The position numbers and the translations under genes are program-made. From Rhodospirillaceae bacterium (lineage in GTDB: Bacteria > Pseudomonadota > Alphaproteobacteria > GCA-2731375), in assembly GCA_018701215.1 (NCBI GenBank), contig JABIWH010000065.1, forward strand, positions 54,522 to 118,521: a stretch of 64,000 bases of DNA. Reading direction: 5' to 3'. This document shows positions 8,666 to 16,771 of the stretch, piece after piece (positions within the stretch are counted from its first letter, which is position 1; every line of letters starts with the position of its first letter). The notes below the pieces were generated by a model. That model had not been told where the DNA came from. It saw only the letters and a program-made list of their open reading frames with translations, and ran no database searches.

Positions 8666-9847
8666 ATGAGCCAGATTTCACTAACCGCCGAGAATACGCT
8701 GCCTGACGGTGGCCTAACCGGATGCTTTGTCGGGCGCGCATGGCTGCCGGGTGATTGGGGCGGCCCGACACCAGTTTTGGTCAGCGACGAGGGCGTGTTT
8801 GATCTGTTGTCCGTCGCGCCCACTTTGTCTGGATTGCTGGCCATGGATGATCCCGCCGCGGCCGCCCTGGGAGGCAAGGGCGTGCGCCTGGGTGATGTGG
8901 AGGCAATGCTCGCCAACAGCGCCCACAATAACCAGGATCCCGACCAATCCTATTTCCTGGCACCGGCCGACCTGCAAGCACTAAAAGCCTGTGGCGTGAC
9001 CTTTGTCAGCTCCATGCTGGAACGGGTGATCGAGGAACAGGCCAAGGGCGATCCGGACAAGGCGGCCGAAATTCGTGACGCCATCGGGGCAGAGATCGGC
9101 CAATCCCTGGCCGATATCACGCCCGGTTCCGAGGAAGCTGCACGGGTCAAGGCGGTGTTGGAGGAACAGGGCTTGTGGTCACAGTACCTGGAAGTCGGCA
9201 TCGGTCCCGACGCGGAGGTTTTCACAAAATCCCAACCCATGGCCGCCGTCGGCATGGGCGCGGAAATCGGCATCCACCCCAAATCGACCTGGAACAACCC
9301 GGAACCTGAAATCGTTCTGGCCATTGCGCCGGATAGCCGCGTCGTTGGCGCCTGCCTGGGCAACGACGTCAACTTGCGGGATTTCGAAGGCCGCAGCGCG
9401 TTGTTATTGGGCAAGGCCAAGGACAACCGCGCCTCCTGCGCCGTGGGCCCGTTCATCCGCCTATTCGATGATGGCTTCAACCTCGACCACGTACGTGCCA
9501 TGGACATCAGCCTTTCGGTTTCGGGTACCGATGGCTTCGAATTGCAAGGCAGCTCTTCGATTGCCGAAATCAGCCGCGATCTGGCCGACCTAGCCACCTA
9601 TGCCTGCGGTCCGCATAATCAATTTCCTGACGGCCTATTGCTGTTCACGGGCACCATGTTTGCCCCTACCGAGGACCGGGATGCCCCCGGCCAGGGCTTT
9701 ACCCATCACCTGGGCGATATCGTCACCATCGCCAATCCCATGCTGGGCAGTCTGACAAATCAGATAAACCATACGGACAAAATCCCGCCCTGGACCTTCG
9801 GCGTCGGCGCCCTGATGACGAATTTGTCAGCTCGGAACCTGCTATGA
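8666..9847 (+). CDS. Fumarylacetoacetate hydrolase (FAH) family protein
   Basis: The 393-residue product from ATG 8666, preceded by AAGGAA, matches the long FAH-family branch. The metal and catalytic segment is visible: AEIGIHPKSTWNNPEPEIVL (about 211-230) supplies Glu ligands, GNDVNLRDFEGRSALLLGKAK (split between residues about 244 and 264) supplies the Asp and Lys, and GPFIRLF follows. Family members hydrolyse C-C bonds of acylpyruvates or dehydrate sugar-derived 2-keto acids. It shares a four-base ATGA overlap with the RraA-like gene downstream, so the two are translationally coupled and probably act in sequence. The substrate is unknown; a 2-keto-3-deoxy acid or acylpyruvate is most likely. 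Confidence 0.87.
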   Translation: MSQISLTAENTLPDGGLTGCFVGRAWLPGDWGGPTPVLVSDEGVFDLLSVAPTLSGLLAMDDPAAAALGGKGVRLGDVEAMLANSAHNNQDPDQSYFLAPADLQALKACGVTFVSSMLERVIEEQAKGDPDKAAEIRDAIGAEIGQSLADITPGSEEAARVKAVLEEQGLWSQYLEVGIGPDAEVFTKSQPMAAVGMGAEIGIHPKSTWNNPEPEIVLAIAPDSRVVGACLGNDVNLRDFEGRSALLLGKAKDNRASCAVGPFIRLFDDGFNLDHVRAMDISLSVSGTDGFELQGSSSIAEISRDLADLATYACGPHNQFPDGLLLFTGTMFAPTEDRDAPGQGFTHHLGDIVTIANPMLGSLTNQINHTDKIPPWTFGVGALMTNLSARNLL

Positions 9848-10554
9848 AACCGGAGGTATTGAAGCAATTGGGCGGCATTTCCACAGCCACGCTGACCATG
9901 CAATTGCTAAAGCGCGGCCTGCGCAATTGCTTCATTGTCGGCGCCCGCCCACTTAACCCATCAACGTGTCATTTCGCAGCACAAGCTTATACCCTTCGGT
10001 TTATACCCATGCGCGAAGATTTATCCCGTGTAGAGGTACTGGGCGACCCGGAATATCCGCCACGCAAGGCGGTTGAAGACATCCCCCCAGGCCAGGCCAT
10101 GGTCATCGATGCCCGCGGCGAAACAGGCGCCGGCGTGATCGGCGATATTTTGGCGGCACGATTGCAGGAGCGCGGCATCGCCGCGATAGTCAGTGACGGA
10201 CCCGTGCGTGACGGGGTCGCGGTAGCAGCCGGATCACTACCGGTTTTTTGCGCAGGTAGCGCCGCGCCGGCCAGCCTGAATGTCCATTTTGGCGCAGATT
10301 TGCAGTGTCCTATCGCCTGTGGCGGCGTTGCGATCATGCCGGGCGATATTCTGGTCGGGGACAGCGATGGCGTCGTGGTTGTACCACAAGCCATGGCCGA
10401 GGAAATCGCCAACGACGGCGCGGAACAAGAACGGTTGGAAGAATTTCTGAAAAAACGAGTCGAAGCCGGCCATCCCACCATAGGCACCTATCCGCCCAAT
10501 GCCGAGACTTTGCGAGCGTATGAAGACTGGAAGGCGACCAACCTGGTGTCCTGA
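9844..10554 (+). CDS. RraA family protein (HMG/CHA aldolase or RNase-E-regulator-like fold)
   Basis: The 236-residue product has the RraA fold signature: STATLTMQL near the N-terminus, a DARGETGAGVIGDILAARLQ stretch (about 92-111), SDGPVRDG (about 118-125) with the Asp-x-x-x-Arg-Asp pattern of divalent-metal aldolases, and GDILVGDSDGVVVVP (about 168-182). Proteins with this fold include 4-hydroxy-4-methyl-2-oxoglutarate/4-carboxy-4-hydroxy-2-oxoadipate aldolases and the RNase E regulator RraA. The metal-site pattern and coupling to an FAH-family gene favour a catabolic aldolase or oxaloacetate decarboxylase activity rather than RNase regulation. It starts on the stop codon of the upstream gene. 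Confidence 0.82.
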   Translation: MKPEVLKQLGGISTATLTMQLLKRGLRNCFIVGARPLNPSTCHFAAQAYTLRFIPMREDLSRVEVLGDPEYPPRKAVEDIPPGQAMVIDARGETGAGVIGDILAARLQERGIAAIVSDGPVRDGVAVAAGSLPVFCAGSAAPASLNVHFGADLQCPIACGGVAIMPGDILVGDSDGVVVVPQAMAEEIANDGAEQERLEEFLKKRVEAGHPTIGTYPPNAETLRAYEDWKATNLVS

Positions 10555-10580
10555 ACCAGAAATACGCCGTGTTTAGGACA

Positions 10581-11642
10581 CTAGACGGCTGACGCTTCTT
10601 TCTGGGTCAGGGCTGTTAGCATATTTTCCACTACCTCTCGGCCCAGGCCGCGGGTAATGAAGACGATGCGGGAGCGATGGTCGTCATCGGGCCATTCGTC
10701 CAACTGCACGGGGGGATGGAACATATGCTGTACGCCATGGACGACGATAGGCGTCTCGCTTTCCGCTACGTTCAACATGCCCTTGATGCGCAGAATATCG
10801 TCGCCGCGATATGTTGTCAGCAGCTCCAGCCAGCTGGCGATCTGGTCCCAAGGCAGGCGGTCTTCTAGATAGACGCAATAGGCCTGAATCTGGTCGTCGT
10901 GACGATTGACGTCATGCTCGTGCTCATGGCCATGAGCATGCCCGTGCTCGTCCGGCTCATCATAGGCTTCCGCACGCAACCAGCGTTGTACGTCCAGGGA
11001 CTTGGTATCCGGGTCATATAGGCCGGCGTTGAACAATAGGGCGGGATCAATCTCGCCATGAGCCGCGCGGTGAATATGGGCCGCCGGGTTTAGACCACGC
11101 AGGCGTCGTTCCAAGGCGTCAAGGCTGGCGTCATCGGCCAGATCGGTTTTGGAGATCACGATACGGTCGGCCACGGCGGCCTGTTTCACGGCCTCGACAT
11201 GTTTTTCCATTGTCGTCTCCGCCAGCATGGCATCCGCCGTGGCGATCACGCCATCCAGGCGGTAGCGGCCCATTAGGAACGGATCGGCCATCAAGGTATG
11301 GAGGATGGGCGCGGGATCGGCCAGGCCGGTGGTCTCGATCACCAAACGCTCGAAATCAGGAATTTCCTGTTTGGCCCGCCGGGTAAAAAGGCTCTTCAAG
11401 GTATCAACCAACTCGCCCCGGATAGTGCAGCACAAACAGCCGCTGGACATCAAAACCACATCATCGTCGACGCTTTCCACCAGCATGTTATCGATCCCGA
11501 TCTCGCCAAACTCGTTGATCACCACGGCGGTTTTGGCCATGCCCGGATGCTGGATCAGACGGTTCAACAGGGTCGTCTTGCCGCTGCCCAGAAAGCCCGT
11601 GATCACGGATACGGGCAGGCTATCGACCTCAACCTTCGTCAT
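10581..11642 (-). CDS. CobW/P47K-family GTPase, metallochaperone-like, with His-rich loop
   Basis: The start at ATG 11642 has AAGGAAA ten bases upstream; a longer frame to 11690 lacks conservation. The 353-residue product has the Walker A GFLGSGKT at residues 16-23, the INEFGEIGID switch at about 42-51, the family's metal-binding CLCC at 69-72, and a His-rich segment (HGHAHGHEHEHD, about 242-253) before the CobW C-terminal domain. COG0523 GTPases deliver Zn, Co, Fe or Mn to target enzymes. The upstream gene for a di-iron-type membrane hydroxylase ends inside the first codons of this gene (14-base overlap), so this protein may service that metalloenzyme. That link is an inference from the overlap. 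Confidence 0.9.
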   Translation of the reverse strand: MTKVEVDSLPVSVITGFLGSGKTTLLNRLIQHPGMAKTAVVINEFGEIGIDNMLVESVDDDVVLMSSGCLCCTIRGELVDTLKSLFTRRAKQEIPDFERLVIETTGLADPAPILHTLMADPFLMGRYRLDGVIATADAMLAETTMEKHVEAVKQAAVADRIVISKTDLADDASLDALERRLRGLNPAAHIHRAAHGEIDPALLFNAGLYDPDTKSLDVQRWLRAEAYDEPDEHGHAHGHEHEHDVNRHDDQIQAYCVYLEDRLPWDQIASWLELLTTYRGDDILRIKGMLNVAESETPIVVHGVQHMFHPPVQLDEWPDDDHRSRIVFITRGLGREVVENMLTALTQKEASAV

Positions 11643-12489
11643 GATATTTTCCTTGTGGTCTTGGGGCGGTTCGGGGCGGCTCGTGATCAAGAGACCAGAA
11701 TGGCAGCACTAGCATCCAGATCAGGTTGGCGCAAACGCTGCCGCCATAATTGGGCAGGCCAATCTGCATTTCATCGTGGCCCAACGCCGGCTGGGCCCGG
11801 TAAGAGCCGAACAGACGGTCCCACCAGGGCAGGTTGAAGCCGAAATTGCTGTTATACTCAGCTGCCTCAATAGAATGATGCACCCGGTGCATATCCGGTG
11901 TCACCACCACAAGGCGTAGCCAGCGGTCCAGACCAGGGGGCAGGCTCACGTTGCCATGGTTGAACATGGCGGTACCGTTCAACAGCACCTCGAAAATCAA
12001 CACAGCCAGGGCGGCGGGTCCCAGAATTGCCACCGCACCTAGCTTGATCACCATGGACAGGGCCATCTCCAGCGGATGAAAGCGTAGCGCCGTGGTGACA
12101 TCAAAATCCGGGTCCGCGTGGTGCATCCGATGCAGACGCCAAAATAATGGGATCTTGTGGAACAGGCGGTGCTGCCAATAAACGATCATATCCAGCAGCG
12201 CGGCGGCCACGGCCACCTCTAGCCAGCCGGGCAGCGCCAGCCAATTGAACAGGCCCCAGGCGTTTTGTTCGGCCCAAAAGGCAGCGCCCACGGCCAGGAT
12301 GGGAAAGAGCAGGCGCACCAGGACTGTGTTCAACGCCACGATGCCCAGATTACCAAACCAGCGAAATGGCTTGTTCTGGGTCAGGGCTCGGCGCGGCACG
12401 GCAACTTCCCACAGCGCCATAATGATCAGAACGCCTAGAAAAATCACCAGTCGGATTGTGCCCTCGTTATGTATTATGCTCTCGGACAT
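11629..12489 (-). CDS. Sterol desaturase / fatty acid hydroxylase superfamily membrane protein
   Basis: From ATG 12489 (AGGAAA upstream) the product is 286 residues with hydrophobic segments at about 12-32, 52-72, 90-104 and 145-170. The eight-His di-iron signature is present: HRLFH at 107-111, HRMHH at 120-124 and HRVHH at 201-205. Such integral membrane oxygenases hydroxylate or desaturate lipids using O2. The stop lies inside the downstream CobW gene, giving translational coupling. Its start codon overlaps the start codon of the divergent hydrolase gene by two bases (CATG at 12487-12490). Lipid substrate unknown. Confidence 0.9.
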   Translation of the reverse strand: MSESIIHNEGTIRLVIFLGVLIIMALWEVAVPRRALTQNKPFRWFGNLGIVALNTVLVRLLFPILAVGAAFWAEQNAWGLFNWLALPGWLEVAVAAALLDMIVYWQHRLFHKIPLFWRLHRMHHADPDFDVTTALRFHPLEMALSMVIKLGAVAILGPAALAVLIFEVLLNGTAMFNHGNVSLPPGLDRWLRLVVVTPDMHRVHHSIEAAEYNSNFGFNLPWWDRLFGSYRAQPALGHDEMQIGLPNYGGSVCANLIWMLVLPFWSLDHEPPRTAPRPQGKYHDEG

Positions 12490-13123
12490 GGCTGATTTCC
12501 TGTACGACGGCCCGGATCGGGCCGATACCACTCTGGTTCTGGCCCATGGCGCCGGCGCGGCCATGGATAGCCCGTTCATGACAACCTTCGCCGAGGGCTT
12601 GGGCGCACGCGGCCTCAAGGTGGTACGCTTTGAGTTCCCTTATATGGTAACCCGCCGCGCCACGGGCAACAGACGGCCGCCGGACCGACAACCAATCCTA
12701 TTGCAATCCTGGCGCGAGGTCATCGCACGGCTGCGCGAGGAGGGCATCAGTGAGCGGCTGGCCATCGGCGGCAAATCAATGGGCGGTCGCATGGCATCAC
12801 TTTTAGCGGCGGAGCCTGACACGCCGAATATTCAGGCCTTGGTCTGCTTGGGTTATCCTTTTCATCCCGCCGGAAAGCCGGAACGCACGCGGACCGAACA
12901 CCTTAGGAATTTATCCCTGCCTAGCCTGTTTCTGCAGGGCGAGAGGGACAAACTTGGCAGCAAGGCGGAAGTTGCGGACTACGCCGTGGCCGACAGCATC
13001 CAATTCCATTGGAGCCCGGACGGCGACCATGATCTGGTGCCGCGCAAACGATCAGGTTTCAGCCAGAACGAAAACTGGGCGACAGCGATGGACGCCGTCG
13101 CCGAATTCCTGAAATCGCTTTAA
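12488..13123 (+). CDS. Alpha/beta-family hydrolase (dienelactone-hydrolase-like/KANL3-Tex30 family)
   Basis: The 211-residue product has LVLAHGAGAAMDSPFM (about 16-31) with the oxyanion HGAG, the nucleophile elbow GGKSMGGRMAS (about 96-106, Ser in GKSMGG), LFLQGERDKLG with the acid residue at about 155-165, and the His in DGDHDLVPRK near residue 178. This is the compact alpha/beta hydrolase family known for bacterial Tex30/KANL3 homologues; substrates are undefined. I chose ATG 12488 because the conserved region begins at once; ATG 12476 would add four residues. Neither has a strong ribosome-binding site. The start overlaps the start codon of the divergent membrane hydroxylase. Confidence 0.82.
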   Translation: MADFLYDGPDRADTTLVLAHGAGAAMDSPFMTTFAEGLGARGLKVVRFEFPYMVTRRATGNRRPPDRQPILLQSWREVIARLREEGISERLAIGGKSMGGRMASLLAAEPDTPNIQALVCLGYPFHPAGKPERTRTEHLRNLSLPSLFLQGERDKLGSKAEVADYAVADSIQFHWSPDGDHDLVPRKRSGFSQNENWATAMDAVAEFLKSL

Positions 13124-13125
13124 AT

Positions 13126-13542
13126 TTAGAGGCTGGTATGGCGGGCTCGGACGCCGCGTTCGATGGCGGCGGCGATCAGGCGGTCGAGTTGCAGGCTGTC
13201 GCGTAATTGTTGCAACAGGCGCAGTTCCTCCTGCTCTACATGCAGGTCGGCAGCGGCAACCTCGCAGGCCAGGGCGTAGGCGGTCTCGCTCAGTTTCGCC
13301 GGTAGGGAGGCGACGATCAGGTCAAGCACCTGGTCCAACCCGCCGGGCAGCCCCAGCTTGGCGGCGCAGTCCTCGGCCAAGGGGACCAATTCCTCGACAT
13401 TGAAATCTTCGAAGACGGGCAGATTTTGCACCTGATCGCCAATCCGCTTCAATTCCCGGTCGGTCATGTCGTTATCGGCCGCGGACATCAACACCATGAT
13501 ATAAATCAGGGCACTATGGGGGTTCAGAATATCGTCGCTCAT
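13126..13542 (-). CDS. TerB-family protein (tellurite resistance TerB/DjlA-like domain)
   Basis: The 138-residue all-helical product has the TerB layout: an initial helix with LIYIMVLMSAADNDMTDREL (about 12-31), whose acidic Asp-x-Asp-x-x-x-x-Glu resembles the metal-binding motif of TerB-like domains, and a repeat-like second half with CEVAAADLHVEQEELRLL (about 88-105). There is no signal peptide. TerB-like domains occur in stress or phage-response and membrane-associated proteins; a real tellurite role is not implied because no other ter gene is present. It converges with the hydrolase gene at a two-base gap and lies downstream of the MocR gene on the same strand with 87 bases between. Confidence 0.8.
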   Translation of the reverse strand: MSDDILNPHSALIYIMVLMSAADNDMTDRELKRIGDQVQNLPVFEDFNVEELVPLAEDCAAKLGLPGGLDQVLDLIVASLPAKLSETAYALACEVAAADLHVEQEELRLLQQLRDSLQLDRLIAAAIERGVRARHTSL

Positions 13543-13629
13543 GGTGTTCTCCTAAGCTTCGCCCTCCTGCGGGGCGCGGCGAAATACATAGGCGAGGCAC
13601 CGGGTGACTGCAAGGTTTCATCTAAGTCT

Positions 13630-15141
13630 TCATCCCGAGGCAGCGATAATTTTCCCAAGACGCCGGGTGGCGGCCGCGATCGCGGCTTCATCGTGCGCGG
13701 CATAACCCAGCATCAGACCTTGGCGCAAGGGTTTGCCAGCGTATGTGGTGCTCAAAGCCATGGCCGTGACACCGGCCTCGGCCGCCGCCCGGGCGATCCG
13801 TCGATCATCCATTGCACCCCGTAGTTCGGGGCCCGGCTTGGCGATCAGATGCATGCCTGCTTCATCGGCATCAATCTCCAACAAGCCGGGCAAATCGGCC
13901 CTGGCGGCCGTTAATAAGGCCTCCTGACGGCCTGCGTACAGCCGGCGCATGCGGCGCACGTGAGCGGCAAAATGGCCATCTTCGATGAAACTCGCCAAAA
14001 CCGGCTGGGCCAGCATGGCGGTGTGATCATCCAGCACCCTTCGGGCCCGGATGAAAGGATCCACCAGATCGGTGGGCACCACCAGATAGCCCAGGCGCAG
14101 CGCCGGAAACAGCACTTTCGAGAAGCTGCCCACGTAGATCACCCGCCCCGTGGTGTCCAAACCCTGCAGCGCCGCCAGGGGCCGGCCCGCATAGCGGTAT
14201 TCACTGTCATAGTCGTCTTCCAAGATCCAGCCCTGGCGGCGGCGGGCCCATTCGATCAGGGCAAGGCGGCGACGCAGGCTCATCACCACACCCAAAGGAT
14301 GCTGGTGCGATGGCGCGACACAGGCCAACCGGGCCATGGGCGCGCGGGCTTCACCGGCGCCGATATCCAGGCCTTCTTCGTCCACCGGCACCAGCGCGAT
14401 GCGCAGGCCGGCGGCAGTCAGAGCCCCGCGTATGCCGCCGTAACCCGGCTCCTCCACCATGGCCTGGTCATCATGATCCAGCAAAACTTGTGCGGCCAGG
14501 CCGATCGCCTGCTGGGCTCCGCTGACCACGATGATCTGACCGGGATCGCAACGCACCCCCCGCATGACACCCAAATAGGCCGCGATTGCAGCTTTCAGCG
14601 GGGGATAGCCTCCGGAATCGCGGCTGTTTGCCAGTTCCGGGCCTGGCCGACGCCAAAACCTAGCCATCAGACGGGCCCAAATGGCAAAGGGAAAGGCGTT
14701 GATATCGGGTCCAGGGGCAAAAGCCGCCTCGCTTCCCACCGAGACCCGGCTGATCGCCGCCAGAGCCTGGCCGCGCCGGGAGAGGCCATAGCGGCGGGCA
14801 ACGTCATCGGCTTGCTCCGTTCGGTAGCTACCCGGCCGCTCGGTTTGGCGCCGGTCCGGGCGACCCAGCACATCATCGGGCAGTTCCGAGGCCACGTAGG
14901 TACCGTCGCCCTGCCGGGTTTCAACATACCCTTCGGCCAAAAGCTGCTGCAGGGCCGTGGCCACTGTATTGCGGGAGAGGGATAAATCCTGGGCCAGAAC
15001 CCGATTGGCCGGCAGGCGGCTGCCCGAGGGCAGACGACCATCCAGGATCATCAAGCGCAAACGGTCGTATAACTGCCGATACAGCGGCCCTGCGTTGTCT
15101 TTATCCAAGTCGAGAGCCAGCAAATTAGCGCCGCCAGGCAT
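13630..15141 (-). CDS. MocR/PdxR-type regulator: GntR HTH fused to class I aminotransferase domain
   Basis: From ATG 15141, behind a strong GGAGAA site, the product is 503 residues. Residues about 20-85 form a GntR-type winged helix (GPLYRQLYDRLRLMI, SRLPANRVLAQDL, SRNTVATALQQLLAEGYV). Residues about 130-500 form a fold-type I aminotransferase domain with EPGYGG, DDYDSEYRY and the PLP-lysine motif GSFSK. MocR proteins bind PLP or an amino-compound adduct and usually regulate a divergent gene. The divergent neighbour is the VOC-family gene, and a near-perfect inverted repeat lies in the shared promoter region. The effector is unknown; homologues govern vitamin B6, GABA or taurine metabolism. 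Confidence 0.92.
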   Translation of the reverse strand: MPGGANLLALDLDKDNAGPLYRQLYDRLRLMILDGRLPSGSRLPANRVLAQDLSLSRNTVATALQQLLAEGYVETRQGDGTYVASELPDDVLGRPDRRQTERPGSYRTEQADDVARRYGLSRRGQALAAISRVSVGSEAAFAPGPDINAFPFAIWARLMARFWRRPGPELANSRDSGGYPPLKAAIAAYLGVMRGVRCDPGQIIVVSGAQQAIGLAAQVLLDHDDQAMVEEPGYGGIRGALTAAGLRIALVPVDEEGLDIGAGEARAPMARLACVAPSHQHPLGVVMSLRRRLALIEWARRRQGWILEDDYDSEYRYAGRPLAALQGLDTTGRVIYVGSFSKVLFPALRLGYLVVPTDLVDPFIRARRVLDDHTAMLAQPVLASFIEDGHFAAHVRRMRRLYAGRQEALLTAARADLPGLLEIDADEAGMHLIAKPGPELRGAMDDRRIARAAAEAGVTAMALSTTYAGKPLRQGLMLGYAAHDEAAIAAATRRLGKIIAASG

Positions 15142-15163
15142 ACATTTCTCCTTCCAGAAAAAT

Positions 15164-15206
15164 TGGCTCCATATAATTATCACAAATAGGACTTTTATAT
15201 GAGCCA
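15164..15206. promoter_or_regulatory. Inverted repeat in the MocR/VOC divergent promoter region, probable operator
   Basis: The left arm TGGCTCCATATA (15164-15175) and right arm TATATGAGCCA (15196-15206) are inverted copies differing by one inserted C, separated by 20 AT-rich bases, so arm centres are about three helical turns apart. A possible promoter for the VOC gene has TGTAAT at 15230-15235 as -10, placing the right arm directly beside its -35 region. The left arm lies 23 bases before the MocR start codon, where it could mediate autoregulation. The arms are directly visible; their use by the MocR protein is an inference. Confidence 0.55.
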
Positions 15207-15259
15207 TTTTTAACCTAAACTAGAGACAGTGTAATTTGCGCCTCAAAAAGGAATGGATT

Positions 15260-15694
15260 ATGAAGCTGGCCACCGGAACACCTTGGATGCCCGCCCCTGA
15301 ATATGGGCGTGGTTTGCGTGGTCTAGGGGTCAATCTGCTGGTACGCGATGTTACCGCTGCTCTCAAGTTCCAGGTTGAGGTGCTGGGTGCGGAGGTCGTG
15401 CACTCAGACCCGGATTTTGCCGCCGTGCGCGGTTATGGTGCCGAATGGATGCTGCATGCTGACCACACCTATAGCGACCATCCTCTAAAAGGCAGCCTGG
15501 ATGAGGATCTGGCGCGCGGCATCGGCGCGGAACTGCGGCTTTATGGCCGCGACCCCGATGCTGCCGAGGCAACCGCACGGGAGTTGGGATACGAGGTTCT
15601 AGCCGGCGCGCTGGACAAACCGCACGGCCTGCGCGAGGCCTATATTATCGACCAGGACGGCTATCTTTGGGTACCCGGCGTGCCTCTGCCGTAG
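15260..15694 (+). CDS. VOC-superfamily (glyoxalase/bleomycin-resistance-like) protein
   Basis: The start at ATG 15260 follows AAGGAA; the 144-residue product contains paired beta-alpha-beta-beta-beta modules typical of the vicinal oxygen chelate fold: GLGVNLLVRDVTAALKFQVEVLGAEV (split, residues about 21-46) and the closing EAYIIDQDGYLWVPG (about 127-141). Metal ligands of classical glyoxalase I are not all obvious, so the reaction is open: isomerase, dioxygenase-like or binding protein. It is the likely target of the divergent MocR regulator. Downstream it converges with the TauD-type gene, with only seven bases between stops. Confidence 0.8.
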   Translation: MKLATGTPWMPAPEYGRGLRGLGVNLLVRDVTAALKFQVEVLGAEVVHSDPDFAAVRGYGAEWMLHADHTYSDHPLKGSLDEDLARGIGAELRLYGRDPDAAEATARELGYEVLAGALDKPHGLREAYIIDQDGYLWVPGVPLP

Positions 15695-15701
15695 CGCATA
15701 A

Positions 15702-16766
15702 CTAGCCCTGGACGATACCGCCACGCAGGGCGCCCGCCTCGACATTCTGCCAAAGCACCGCGTGATCTTCCGGCAGGTGCCGACTGTTCGGCATGGATAG
15801 CCACAAACGGTGCAGACAACGGCGCTGATCAATGCTGTTGCCGGGATGATCTTGGTATGCCGTGCGGGCATGGTAGATCACATGGTTGTTGATAAATTGC
15901 ATATCTCCGGCCTGCATGGTCATCTCCATACACAGCTCGTCCGCCAGTTCATTCAACATATCCAAGGCCTGCCAATGGCCCGCCTCCATGACCGGAACAC
16001 CAGCCATTTCCTGGGCCGCCTCCACGTAAGTCCGGGAATAATGCGAGGTAAAACGTCCGTCCCGTTGCCCAAACACGGGCAGGGCATAACTCATGGCCTC
16101 GCCACCGCGCTCCTCGCCCAGGCGGGAGCGGTGATAGGGCCCATATAATAGCGCCGCCAGCTCCGGATGCCTTTGCAGCATCACGTTATGCACTGTGGCT
16201 GACGAGGCGATGCGGCTGACACCGCCGATAGGTGCCTGGCGCAAACACAACAGCGCCACTACGTCCGTGCGGTCGGTATGAAAACGCAACAGGTTATTGG
16301 ACAGGGTGCGCGCCTTGGACGATTTGAAAGTACTGCCGTCCCGCGCCGTCAATTTATGCCCCAGAATGGTATCCGTATCCTGGCTTTCATCCTGGATATC
16401 GCGCATCAACAGACCTTTGCTATCCTGACAGACCGGCTGCCCCATATGCAGGCCAATACCGTACCAGACATGACGCAGACCATCGCCGAAAGCTTCCACG
16501 GGCAGGCCGGATAGATTGGCAAGGCCGCTGCCCTGTTCCAACTCCTCCGCCATATCCGCTAGCTTGGCAGGCAGATTGACGAGTGGGAAATCCGCCTTGG
16601 TCATCCGCGCCCAAGGGATTCCGCTTTTCAGAGCAGACTCGCAAGCAGCTTTTAGCTCCGCGACATCATCGCTGGACAAAACAAACCGCCAGCGAGGATC
16701 GTCCTGCATATCGGCGCCCAGCCAGGCACAGGCCCCCTCAATTGGTATTTGGTTTTCCCTCACCAT
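15702..16766 (-). CDS. TauD/TfdA-family Fe(II)/2-oxoglutarate dioxygenase
   Basis: The 354-residue product has the 2-His-1-carboxylate iron site: HTD at residues 163-165 (RFHTDRTDV) and a distal His in FINNHVIYHARTAY near residue 295, followed by an Arg-rich RCLHRLWLS that would bind 2-oxoglutarate. The family hydroxylates small acids, sulfonates or sulfate esters to release, for example, sulfite or sulfate. It is the third gene of a minus-strand operon, five bases after a Gfo/Idh/MocA gene and downstream of an alkylsulfatase-like gene. Context suggests organosulfur or ether substrates, but the sequence does not fix this. Confidence 0.87.
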   Translation of the reverse strand: MVRENQIPIEGACAWLGADMQDDPRWRFVLSSDDVAELKAACESALKSGIPWARMTKADFPLVNLPAKLADMAEELEQGSGLANLSGLPVEAFGDGLRHVWYGIGLHMGQPVCQDSKGLLMRDIQDESQDTDTILGHKLTARDGSTFKSSKARTLSNNLLRFHTDRTDVVALLCLRQAPIGGVSRIASSATVHNVMLQRHPELAALLYGPYHRSRLGEERGGEAMSYALPVFGQRDGRFTSHYSRTYVEAAQEMAGVPVMEAGHWQALDMLNELADELCMEMTMQAGDMQFINNHVIYHARTAYQDHPGNSIDQRRCLHRLWLSMPNSRHLPEDHAVLWQNVEAGALRGGIVQG

Positions 16767-16771
16767 TCCGT

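Noticed and set aside
13126..13542. A tellurite-resistance role for the TerB-like protein
   Set aside because: No other ter genes are present and TerB-like domains are common outside tellurite resistance.
13960..14985. A 341-residue plus-strand open frame opposite the MocR gene
   Set aside because: It is an antisense shadow of the strongly supported MocR-type gene, has no family motifs, and reflects GC-rich third-position bias.
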